64,000 bases of DNA, taken from NCBI RefSeq assembly GCF_018785315.1, contig NZ_WQPN01000109.1:91491-155490 (forward strand), in the 5' to 3' direction. The stretch's first letter is position 1; each line of letters starts with the position of its first letter. Position numbers and translations under genes: made by a program. A model generated the notes under the pieces. It was not told the DNA's origin and did not search any database. It worked only from the letters and a program-made list of their open reading frames with translations. This DNA comes from Clostridium sp. MCC353 (GTDB lineage: Bacteria > Bacillota > Clostridia > Lachnospirales > Lachnospiraceae). Shown in pieces: positions 51,327 to 60,070 of the stretch.

Positions 51327-52157
51327 CTACTCAGCATCAACAACTTCACAGGCCATCTCATAAAAATCCTCCGGCCCCAGAGTGCTGTCAAACGCCAGCA
51401 GTGTATAAACCGTCCCTCCATCTTCCCAGTACATATTCTGAACCACATTATTCTCCACTTTATCCGTACCATAAGAGATATACAGCTTCCCTGCGTCCAT
51501 TGCCGCCTGTTCCTCTTCGGAAACCTGATAATCCGGCGGTACAAAACGGTAATTATCCTGGGAATAATTGAATGTGATCCCATTATAACTAAACTTCTGA
51601 TCCGGCTGTTTCGTATAATTCACAAAACCGGCCTGTTCAATCTCCAGTGAAATATCAGCCATCCCCTTCTTACTGTAGTTAATGCCGGCGCCTTCCGCTT
51701 TCTTAACAACATTGCCGCTTTCATCCTGCGCTTCCTGGTGCTTGGGCATGCCGCTGGAAAATGCAAAACCGTTAGAAAAGCTCTCGGGTGCCTTCATGGT
51801 ATATCCCAATTTCTGCTCCAGTTTATCTACCTGCTCATAGTCGTAGAAGGCTTCCTTCCAGGAACTGTGTGAGCCAATACCCACAATCCTTCCTGCCGCC
51901 ACCGCCGTTATACTTCCAAGCGCACATACAACTGCTGCTGTAACAATAATTTTCTTTATGCTGTAACGTTTCATCCTGTTTCCCTCCTGAATTCTGTTAT
52001 GGACAGACCGCTTCATATTTTCCATATACCAGGAAGATACCGGCAGTTTTTCCGCTTCACGGTTCAAAGCTCCGGCGATTTTTAAATCAAGGGTGGATGT
52101 TCTATCGTCTCCCCCGCCGCCATTGCTTTCCCACTGGTTTTTATCAAAATGCTTCAT
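51327..52157 (-). CDS. Probable anti-sigma/regulatory membrane protein
   Basis: A 276-residue protein with a cytoplasmic N-terminal ~65 residues, one membrane span (KKIIVTAAVVCALGSITAVAAG, ~68-89) and a ~185-residue extracellular domain similar in style to DUF4367 proteins (KLGYTMKAPESFSNGFAF; YGTDKVENNVVQNMYWEDGGTVYTLLA). Its start overlaps the ECF sigma gene by 4 bp, the usual layout for sigma factor and its inhibitor. No classical zinc anti-sigma motif is seen. Confidence 0.72.
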   Translation of the reverse strand: MKHFDKNQWESNGGGGDDRTSTLDLKIAGALNREAEKLPVSSWYMENMKRSVHNRIQEGNRMKRYSIKKIIVTAAVVCALGSITAVAAGRIVGIGSHSSWKEAFYDYEQVDKLEQKLGYTMKAPESFSNGFAFSSGMPKHQEAQDESGNVVKKAEGAGINYSKKGMADISLEIEQAGFVNYTKQPDQKFSYNGITFNYSQDNYRFVPPDYQVSEEEQAAMDAGKLYISYGTDKVENNVVQNMYWEDGGTVYTLLAFDSTLGPEDFYEMACEVVDAE

Positions 52158-52789
52158 TGCGGTATCTCCTTTCTAAATGTGTATGTTTCCTCTTCCAGAA
52201 CCTTTTTCAAACTGGCTCTCGCCGTAAATAACCTGGATTTTACGGTTCCTTCCAGACAGTTCATAACATGGGCAATCTCCTTGGTGGACATCTGGTTATA
52301 ATAATAGAGTACAATCACGGTTCTCTGTTTAACCGGAAGTTCCTTCACCGCCCTGTAAATCTCCCCGGCTTCCCAATTTTTCATGGCTTCTTCCATCACA
52401 TCCACAGGGCTGGTTTTATCCTCTCCAAACACTTCTTCCACCGGCGGTTCCTTCCTGGCCCTTTTGCAGAATCTCCATGCCTCCCGGGTCAGGGTCTTAA
52501 AAAGCCATGTTTCAAAATACTCCGGCTCCCGTATTTTCTTCCTGTTGATCCAGCAGAGCACAAATGTTTCCTGCACAATGTCTTCGCTGTCTGGCCGGTT
52601 CCCGGAAATCAGATATGCGATATGGAGCGCTTTGGAATAATACATGGTCATGAGAGAATCAAACGCCGCCTGATCCCCGCTCATCATCTTCCTGACCAGA
52701 CCGGCGGATTCCTGCCTTCTTTTTATGGAATTTTCCGATTCACCGCAATCCCGGTCCTTTCTGTCTGTTCCGCTGTGTTCCAATATCAT
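52154..52789 (-). CDS. ECF-type RNA polymerase sigma factor
   Basis: A 211-residue sigma-70 family protein. Region 2 spans ~33-100 (AFDSLMTMYYSKALHIAYLISGNRPDSEDIVQETFVLCW) and region 4 ~140-195 (LPVKQRTVIVLYYYNQMSTKEIAHVMNCLEGTVKSRLFTARASLKK). AAAGGAAAGAAGAG precedes the ATG. Directs transcription of its own small regulon, probably released by the co-encoded membrane partner. Stimulus unknown. Confidence 0.92.
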   Translation of the reverse strand: MILEHSGTDRKDRDCGESENSIKRRQESAGLVRKMMSGDQAAFDSLMTMYYSKALHIAYLISGNRPDSEDIVQETFVLCWINRKKIREPEYFETWLFKTLTREAWRFCKRARKEPPVEEVFGEDKTSPVDVMEEAMKNWEAGEIYRAVKELPVKQRTVIVLYYYNQMSTKEIAHVMNCLEGTVKSRLFTARASLKKVLEEETYTFRKEIPQ

Positions 52790-52868
52790 CTCTTCTTTCC
52801 TTTTGCCGCGTTCTTTTTAGGTGCACCTACTATATAGAGGAGGTGGGGAGGGAAATGGTTCAATAAAT

Positions 52869-52900
52869 ATGCGGAAAAATAAAAATTTATTTTTCCGCAT
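52869..52900. terminator. Perfect hairpin between sigma gene and PD-(D/E)XK remnant
   Basis: ATGCGGAAAAATAAA and TTTATTTTTCCGCAT pair perfectly around two bases. It lies just after the stop of the minus-strand nuclease remnant and can terminate transcription in either direction. Confidence 0.6.
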
Positions 52901-52945
52901 GGATTATCATTGTGTTACTCACCTGTTATACCATTTTCTCTTTCG

Positions 52946-53550
52946 TTATATATTCCCTTCTGATTGCAAATCCATCACTTTGCTGGCTATCCCGCACCGT
53001 TTTTTATCATGCGCCACCCCCACGCATAATACCTCGCCTCTTAATCCCGCATAATACTTGTTCTTAATAATCTGCTCCAATGCTGTTTCCTTCAGTTCCG
53101 CAATATTTTCCCCCTGCTTAAATTCTATTATCACATTACTTTTTCCCGGAAGCAGCGCCTCCAGCGTAATATCACTTCTTCCATATCCTGCTTCTATATT
53201 ACTGCTCACCTTATAAGAACCTCTAAGCATAATGCACATTCCGAGAAACAGCATATGGTAAGCATTTTCTTTCGCGTCCATATAGCTGGTACAGGAAATT
53301 ACAATAGACTGATAAATGCTCAAAAAACGGTCCATATCCTTTTTTAATAAAGCATCAAACATCTGTTCAAGATCCAGCCCATCAATACCGGCGATCTCAG
53401 ATATCAATACTTGGAATTCCGCCATGACCTCATCGTTTGGTATTTTCACTGCTGCCAATTTATCAAATATCGCCCAGAAATTTTTATCCGCCCTGCCTTC
53501 TCCATTAAATATCCATTCTGCCCATATCTTGTTGTTATTATTTCCATCTT
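52946..53550 (-). pseudogene. 5'-truncated AAA-ATPase-like / PD-(D/E)XK nuclease (DUF1703 type)
   Basis: The C-terminal nuclease domain is intact: YGRSDITLEAL, then NVIIEFKQGE gives the D...ExK signature, followed by QIIKNKYYAGLRGEVLCVGVAHDKKR. This is the PDDEXK_9 tail of large AAA-ATPase-like proteins. The frame stays open upstream (KIWAEWIFNGEGRADKNFWAIFDKLAAVKIPNDE) to a TAA near 53550 but has no ATG and no P-loop. The ~350-residue ATPase part is gone, so the gene is a remnant. The 53551-53737 gap has nothing recognisable. Confidence 0.75.
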
Positions 53551-53737
53551 AACACATTCTCGTCAGCCAGATCAATTAATTTCATTTTACAGATAAATCG
53601 TTTCCAATGGCACTGCAAGCCCCCATGTGCATTTGAGTTGCACGTCTCGAAAGGGCCTATAAACTTCCTTCCTCTTCAACCACCTGTTTACTCTTAAAAA
53701 TCATTCCAGTCTCCTCCCCTCATCCAGTCTTTAGCAA

Positions 53738-54928
53738 TTACCCCATCCGGTAATACCCCCGCGGATACTTCATCCCGCTGCCCGCCCCACGGCTGAGCAG
53801 TTCCACCTCCTGCCCGTCAACCCTTATCTCCACAAACATCCCACTCACCCATTCCGCAGGAACCATCGGTTCCTCCTGCCTGAATTGTGTCGGACAAACG
53901 CTGCCGTCATTGATGTAAATCCTCTTCCCCTCTTTATCATACTCAACACACCCTTCTAAAACATTAGGTGAAAAATGAGTATGGCCGCTGAGAAAAATAA
54001 TATTCCTATGGCCGTCCAATATTTTCTGAAGCCGCCCGTCTCCGCCCATATAAGGCGTTGACCTTTCCCCCGGTTTCCTCTGCGGATTATGAGCCAAAAG
54101 CGGCGCATGACAGATGACAATCCGCCAATCCCCGCCGCTTTCCTCCAGCCGCCGCTCCACCAACCGCCTCTCTTCCAGCCGCCGTTCCAGAAAATGCAGC
54201 TGGCGATCCTCAGGGAACGTAAACCTGCGCCCATGGGTAACCGCCTCCAGACCGATCACTTCCAGCCCCTTAAACTTCACCGAATAGGCTCCGCTGTCAT
54301 CCACCTCCCAGCAGATTCCCATGGCCTCCGACCTCTTTCTCAGCGCCTCTCTGAACAGAGGAAAACTACTAAGCTCCCCGCCCCCATGGGGAAGAGGGAG
54401 AAATGGCTGGTCATGATTTCCTCCCACCGCAAAAACAGGCGTCCCGGGCAGTTCCTCTTCCAGACACCGGTACATTCTCTTAAACTGGCCTGGAAGGCCG
54501 TCATTTACCAGATCACCGGCCAAAAGAAGAGCGTCCGCCCCCTCTGCCCAGTGCAGAGCCCGCCGTATCCGCCCGTCTCTGTCCGACAGATGCAGATCAC
54601 TCATGGCGCACATTTTAACGCCGCCGGAAATGGCTCTGGTGCAAAAGTCCGCCGGAACAGGGGTCATATACTCCTCACACTGCCCAAAATCAGGCATGAT
54701 CACCCGGGCCAGCACATGGGTTGCCTCCGGCGGAACCGCCCTTCCCCCAGTAAAACGGAATTCCCCCTGCCCATAAGGCGAAATGGGAATGCAGGCGATT
54801 GACGACCAGTCCTTCAGCGCCCCATCCTGATCCGCCCAGTAAAGGGAAGCTGCCAGCGCCCCCTTCTTCTTCACTTTATAAATGCCGTCCGCCAGACCCG
54901 GGGTCTGCAATTTAACCGAAACACTCAA
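53738..54928 (-). CDS. Metallophosphoesterase
   Basis: A ~396-residue calcineurin-like phosphoesterase. Motifs in order: DLHLSD, GDLVND, GGNHDQ, CHAPLL, SGHTHF, together the two-metal active site. An N-terminal ~110-residue beta-rich domain precedes it. The start is taken as TTG at 54928, five bases after AGGTGG and 17 bp past the stop of the membrane-protein gene; the open frame upstream overlaps that gene and is unlikely to be coding. A short tandem RRLEE/RRLVE repeat lies near residue 300. Substrate (nucleotide, phospholipid or other) unknown. Confidence 0.82.
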   Translation of the reverse strand: MSVSVKLQTPGLADGIYKVKKKGALAASLYWADQDGALKDWSSIACIPISPYGQGEFRFTGGRAVPPEATHVLARVIMPDFGQCEEYMTPVPADFCTRAISGGVKMCAMSDLHLSDRDGRIRRALHWAEGADALLLAGDLVNDGLPGQFKRMYRCLEEELPGTPVFAVGGNHDQPFLPLPHGGGELSSFPLFREALRKRSEAMGICWEVDDSGAYSVKFKGLEVIGLEAVTHGRRFTFPEDRQLHFLERRLEERRLVERRLEESGGDWRIVICHAPLLAHNPQRKPGERSTPYMGGDGRLQKILDGHRNIIFLSGHTHFSPNVLEGCVEYDKEGKRIYINDGSVCPTQFRQEEPMVPAEWVSGMFVEIRVDGQEVELLSRGAGSGMKYPRGYYRMG

Positions 54929-54945
54929 TCGTTCCACCTGCTTTC

Positions 54946-55722
54946 TCAACGCTTTTTTATGTAATGAATCTGCTCCGCCAGCCAAATAGCCGCCACCGCT
55001 CCCAGCGCCGCCAATAAACCCAAAAGAATTACATAGGATTCCGGCCTGGTTCCGCGGTGAATCCGAATACCAAATAACCGGAAATATTTCATACAAATCA
55101 GAATCCATGCTGACAGTATACACACTTTTATCAATCCCGGCAATTTGTTTTCTTTCCGATTCCCTAATCCAGCCGTCCGGCTTCCCGCATACCAGATAAA
55201 GAACAGGAAAAATACCATCCCAATTCCAAAAAACGCCATCCTTACCCGTCCGGCCTGCCATCTGCTTTCGGCAGCCCGGGCTTTTTCTTCCGGAATTCCA
55301 GCCCTCAGAGCGCCCTTTTCAAACTTAAACGGTTTTAAATCTTCTTTTTCAAACATGGGCGACAGCCTTCCGCCAATCTCCGTCCCGCCGTTCCCATCCC
55401 ATGTGATGGACAAATCATACTCAGAAAACAGATGGTCTTCCTCCACATTGGAATATTTTCGTTCTCCAAATTCCGCCGCATATTCCACATCCCTTTTATC
55501 CAGCTTTCCCAGCCACTGTTCTTCCCGCCATCCTTCCCCAACTCCGATCAGGTCGAACACGCTGTTGCCCAGATTCCGCTCCACATAGCGGCTCTTCTCA
55601 AACGATGGTTCAAAAAAATAATACCCATCATGGAACACATAACCACTGATCAAAAGTGCCGCCGCCGCTTCCGCCATACAGATTACGGCCAAATACCAAA
55701 ACCATCTGCCCTTATTCTTCAT
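54946..55722 (-). CDS. Membrane protein of unknown function
   Basis: A 258-residue protein: span ~8-27, a ~125-residue external domain (YYFFEPSFEKSRYVERNLGNSVFDLIGVGEGWREEQW), then three spans at ~155-178, ~195-215 and ~228-246. No known family recognised. It starts 47 bp after the upstream 280-residue gene and is followed by the phosphoesterase 17 bp later, so the group is likely one transcript. GAAGGTGA is the ribosome site. Confidence 0.7.
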   Translation of the reverse strand: MKNKGRWFWYLAVICMAEAAAALLISGYVFHDGYYFFEPSFEKSRYVERNLGNSVFDLIGVGEGWREEQWLGKLDKRDVEYAAEFGERKYSNVEEDHLFSEYDLSITWDGNGGTEIGGRLSPMFEKEDLKPFKFEKGALRAGIPEEKARAAESRWQAGRVRMAFFGIGMVFFLFFIWYAGSRTAGLGNRKENKLPGLIKVCILSAWILICMKYFRLFGIRIHRGTRPESYVILLGLLAALGAVAAIWLAEQIHYIKKR

Positions 55723-55769
55723 CCTATATCACCTTCGCCTTAACTTTTTAACTGAAAGATATTTGAATA

Positions 55770-56612
55770 TTAACATTCACTCAGGCCGGTTTCTGTAATT
55801 TTTTTCCGCTCTTTTTTCTGCGCCTTTTCCCTCTCAGAGGTCAATATTGTTTCTCTCAAATAGGTGCCTATGGATTCCCACAGGGCCTTTTCCAGTTCCT
55901 CCGGTATAATTCCATCCATTTGACGGACTTCCCTGGCCTGCATTTCTGCCTCTTCTTCCGTCACCAGTTCGAATATTACATCTTGAATGGACACATAAAT
56001 CCCCTTTTCCTCCAGAATCTGCGCCGCATAATCCAGCATTTTTTTCTTATTATCTATCTGTGAAACTAACGAAATGATCTTCTTTTCAATTTGTCCCGGA
56101 GCCACACGGGTCAGGCCGTCTGCGAACATGGCCGCTCCCCCGGCCGCCAAACCTCTGAGCCCAATATTTCCAAAGGATACCTGAGGCAGAAGATCCGCCG
56201 CTCTGCGCAGCTTATTCCTGACCGGGTCACTGTGCACAAGGCCGTTATAGTTTACGCTTATTCCTCTTGCCGCCAGCAGCATTGTGCCGTCATCCCCGGT
56301 TTCCGTGCTCACACTGCCAATTGTTATATCATTTCCAAAGGTACTGCCCTCAATAAACTTTGAAATCGCAGCCTGAAGCTCCTCCTCATATCGATAGGAA
56401 AGGATATAAAGCAGCTCATTTTTCTGTCCATCCGTCACCCCGCTCAGCATGCCGAGCAACGCAGGCAGCGCGGCATCCCCTAGTATGTACAAAAAACCGG
56501 TGATCCGGCCTTCCGGCCGCTGGATCTGCCATTTTTTCAGGGCTTTTTCCAGCATGGCCTCTGCGGTCTTTTCATAGTTAATTTCATTTATTTTTATGTA
56601 TACATTGAACAT
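55770..56612 (-). CDS. Unknown protein of the dynamin/peptidase cluster
   Basis: A 280-residue protein translated from GGAGG eight bases before ATG 56612. Mixed alpha/beta first half (FNVYIKINEINYEKTAEAMLEKAL), a central Gly/Ala-rich hydrophobic patch (GNIGLRGLAAGGAAMFADGL) and a long helical, strongly charged C-terminus (EAEMQAREVRQMDGIIPEELEKAL; SEREKAQKKERKK). No family recognised. It is 36 bp behind the C39-like peptidase gene in the same direction and may be an effector or substrate of that enzyme; inference. Confidence 0.7.
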   Translation of the reverse strand: MFNVYIKINEINYEKTAEAMLEKALKKWQIQRPEGRITGFLYILGDAALPALLGMLSGVTDGQKNELLYILSYRYEEELQAAISKFIEGSTFGNDITIGSVSTETGDDGTMLLAARGISVNYNGLVHSDPVRNKLRRAADLLPQVSFGNIGLRGLAAGGAAMFADGLTRVAPGQIEKKIISLVSQIDNKKKMLDYAAQILEEKGIYVSIQDVIFELVTEEEAEMQAREVRQMDGIIPEELEKALWESIGTYLRETILTSEREKAQKKERKKITETGLSEC

Positions 56613-56648
56613 CCTATGTTCCTCCGGCACATTTAAAATTATTTGTAA

Positions 56649-57389
56649 TTAACGGATCGCTTCATCCGTTATCACCGCATACGCCCCATGGACTTCTCCA
56701 TAGCATTTCTCAAACTTATCCAACGGAACAAACACCCTGCCGCCATCCGGCGTCTGGTCTGAACTGTCGCACAGGTAAAATCCAACCAGACCGCCGGTTT
56801 CCGCACTTCTCACAGTTCCGGTGAGGCAGACCGTATGAGTACATCCGATATTCCCATCTTTATCATAGACCTTCCAGTCCCGGTCCTGCAAAATACCGGA
56901 ATTAACTCCCAGAAGAACCCCATGTCCCCCTTCGATGGCTTCCGCCAGCCGCTCCCCGTCCGCCACATCGGGAAATTCGCAGTGGGAGGAAAATCCATAG
57001 TGTTCCAGAATCTTAATCTGGTCGGAAATGGTGGTTCCGCCTCCCCAGACGCCAGGTTCCACCTGTTCACACAGGCCGTTTTCCATGGCATACTCCACTA
57101 CTTCCGGTTCCGTAATTTCTTTTCCTCCCATATAGCACAAGTTTGCGATAGAAGTCAGGCCGCATGTTCCAAAAGCTCCATAAGGATTGTCAAATCCCTG
57201 CTGAAAATCCAGTTTATCTCCCAGCGCAATTGGATCTCCGCAGACCACTGCCCGGTCAAAACCGGGCACCTGATCGGTTATCTCCATGGGCAGAATCTGT
57301 TCAATTGTCTCAATCTCTCCGTTTTCCCTTACGTCTTCAGGTTCCAGCCCTTCCGATTCCATAAGTTCCTGCATCCCTAATTCATCCAT
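56649..57389 (-). CDS. C39/papain-like cysteine peptidase
   Basis: A 246-residue protein whose core resembles peptidase C39-like proteins: catalytic Cys76 in NPYGAFGTCGLTSIANLCYMGG, His185 in GCTHTVCLTG, and Asp in YLCDSSDQ. An acidic N-terminal ~45 residues precedes it. No signal peptide, so it acts inside the cell, unlike bacteriocin-processing C39 domains fused to ABC transporters. It overlaps the dynamin gene by 8 bp and is clearly co-translated. Role unknown; it could process a partner encoded in the cluster. Confidence 0.8.
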   Translation of the reverse strand: MDELGMQELMESEGLEPEDVRENGEIETIEQILPMEITDQVPGFDRAVVCGDPIALGDKLDFQQGFDNPYGAFGTCGLTSIANLCYMGGKEITEPEVVEYAMENGLCEQVEPGVWGGGTTISDQIKILEHYGFSSHCEFPDVADGERLAEAIEGGHGVLLGVNSGILQDRDWKVYDKDGNIGCTHTVCLTGTVRSAETGGLVGFYLCDSSDQTPDGGRVFVPLDKFEKCYGEVHGAYAVITDEAIR

Positions 57390-59997
57390 CCGCCATCTTC
57401 CCTTCTCTCTTACCGGCTATCATATTTTCTATTAATTCCATATCATGGAGATTCTGCTCATTTCTTTTAATTTTCTCTCCTACAGCTTCTTTCCGTTTCT
57501 TAAATTCCTTCCATTTCCCATCGAAAAAGGATTTATATTCTTTCTGATAGCACTCCAACAGCGAACCTGCTCCGGTTAAAATCTGGTCTGCCTGCTCATT
57601 CAAGCTGTTCAAATATCCTGTTTCTAGCTCGTCTTTTAAAACATACAGTTCTCTCATGGTTTTCTCTCTGATCCTATCTCTTCGGAGAGGAAAAAGCATT
57701 TGGTTAACCATAAACCCAGTCAGTAATAACGGAAGATGCCTTACCATAAACGCTCCCAGGTATGCAGCTCCTACTGTTGGAATTTCTATATTCTCTATAA
57801 TGAAGTTAACCAGCTTGGATTCCCCTGTCGGCAAATGATTTGACGGGGAAATGATATCCATCTCTCTCCCCTTCTTCTGTTCCGCAAATGCCCCCGCATT
57901 GCCTGCATACCACTGGTATTCCACCAGACATTGTTTCACGTCACTAACAAACCGGCGGTTTCTCTCATAAATTTGTTTTGATACGACGTTAGATACTTCC
58001 TTAGCAATTTTATCATTAACTACGGAAATATCTTTTTCCATTTCATTTTTCAGATAGCTATTCAATTGACTGGAATTATTTTTACTGTCAATTTTTTTTG
58101 CCACCTCCCAGACCGCATCAGACATTTTATCATGTACAATTTTTTGAATCTTTGTCTCACACTTCTTCTTTGCACCTTCCAGATCCGCCGCATACTCTTC
58201 ATAAAGCTTTCTATAAGCTTTCTCCAAACGTTCCAGCGAATATTGAATCAGTTCCTCCTTCTCCTTTTCCAGCCGTTCGGTATCCTGCTTCACTTCATCC
58301 TGAACTACATGTATCAGCTCCCGGACCATATCGCTCACCCGGTTGAATATGATTTCCTGCCTCCTCGCCTGAAGTTTTCCGGATATATGTTCCAACACCG
58401 TCTCAAAGCCCACAACCCACCGGAAATCCTCAGAAGCCTCAGATTCTTCCGTATAACATTCCAAAGCGATTCCCGCTGAAATGCCGTATACCGCAGGATT
58501 CTCCAGATTAAAGTTTTTCTGCAGCAGTTTTTTAACGTAGATAAGGAGTTTGTCCTGTTCGGAAGTCTTCCTCACCATATCCATTTTTGTGACAATGAAA
58601 ATGGAATCGTCCATGAGATGAGACGCATTTTCGTCCAAAAACTCCTGAAAATCCGCAGTATACACCTGCAAAGCGGGAAACAGCACAATTGCCGCATCCG
58701 CTTTCTTCCTCAAAATGGACTGGGTCTCCAAAATGTGCTCCCGCGCATCTTCCTGCCCCGGGTTAACTCCCGGCGTATCGATCAAACAGAAATGCTCAAA
58801 CCGTTCCTCTTTTGGAAATGACAGTTCCACATGCTTTAATTTACCGATCAGACTGCTGCTGGTGGTGAGCAGATCAATGGCGGCCCCGGGGTCTTTGGGA
58901 AGTACAATTCCAGTCTCCATCTTAAAACGCTTCATGGATGTTTCTTCATTCAGCACATACCGTTCTCCCCTCACGTCCTCCACTGTAATTTCCAGCGGGC
59001 CGCCGTCCTTGTTCCACCTCATATAGGTGGGAAGGGCGGTTGTGGGAAGATTATCCACGGTAAGCAGATTCTGTTTCAGGAGGGCATTTAAAAATGTACT
59101 CTTACCACAGCTGAAATTCCCAATCACAGCCAGATGCAGTTCCGGATTCTGGTATTTATCATACAGTTCCTTCTTCTGCCAAGCGTATTTCTTCGCTAAG
59201 CCCTGTTTCAGGCTGGGAATCACCTGATCCAGAACCCCGAATGCCCGGGGAATCACTTCTTCGGAGGGCAGTGACACTTCCATATTTATGGCCCGTATCC
59301 GCCGCACCACGTCCGGGTCTATGTATTTCTCTAAAACCGGATCTTTTTTCATGATTTCGACGCACTCCATCAGTATTTTCACACAGTGATTGAGGCGGGG
59401 AATCATATACAGACGGGTCGAAATCTGGTTCAGATATGATCTCAATTCAGGAATGCCAGTCGGAATCCGGGGTATTTTATCCTGTATTATGTCGATTTCA
59501 CAGCGGGGACTCACAAAATGAACCGCATCTTCTCCCAAACCGCTGTACTCCACCGCTCTTTGATTAATATCCTGTTCGAATCGCGCTTTTTCTTGTTCAG
59601 ACTTAAATTCATCTAAGTGTTCACACCCGGTTACTGCAGTAATAATATTTTTGAATCCAAAATTATTCCAGTCACGCAATTCATTTATATCACTGCCTTG
59701 ATATAGCCCCACTGCGTTTACAGCATATAGAACCAAGTCTGTAAAGGGTACATATTCTTTTAAAATATAATCATAATTATATCTGTCTTGTAAAATCGTT
59801 CCTGGTGCCTCAACTAATACTATACCGCATTTTAACAGATTTAAAGGCCAATAGATAACGATTTTTCTAATAGGGCACACCAGTTCTTCACCTTGGTTTC
59901 CTATCGTACTGATGAATTTTCTAATCCCTTCAACAGACGGGTTGACATATATCGGCGTACCATTATATCTCCGGGAATTTTGCTTATGTGTGATAAA
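57382..59997 (-). pseudogene. Dynamin-like GTPase, 5' end cut off by a mobile element
   Basis: About 870 codons remain. The first ~200 are the back half of one dynamin-type GTPase domain without its P-loop (GIVLVEAPGTIL in the G3 place; TAVTGCEHL in the G4 place). The second GTPase domain is complete: GNFSCGKS (~299-306), T in LPTTALP, DTPG (~413-416), TKMD (~470). Coiled-coil stalks follow, and a hydrophobic paddle (GAAYLGAFMVRHLPLLLTGFMVNQM, ~750-775). So the intact gene encoded a tandem dynamin. The frame runs to 60015 on a TTG without ribosome site, inside element sequence; translation from it is doubtful. Confidence 0.8.
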
Positions 59998-60029
59998 GAA
60001 GCAATAGAAGTGCAAAAAATTTTGCCGTT

Positions 60030-60062
60030 CCTATCCGACACTTGGCCATTGTGTCGGATAGG
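60030..60062. terminator. Hairpin at the element end, after the recombinase
   Basis: CCTATCCGACAC (60030-60041) and GTGTCGGATAGG (60051-60062) are perfect 12-bp arms around nine bases, 8 bp past the recombinase stop. No strong T-run follows, so it may be a terminator of the recombinase gene or part of the end structure. Confidence 0.5.
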
Positions 60063-60070
60063 TCGGGCGG

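Noticed and set aside
54946-55261. Upstream extension of the metallophosphoesterase frame
   Set aside because: It overlaps the membrane-protein gene by over 300 bp; the TTG at 54928 with AGGTGG is a better start.
55145-55743. Plus-strand frames opposite the membrane-protein gene
   Set aside because: Antisense to a gene with convincing membrane spans and ribosome site; considered shadow.
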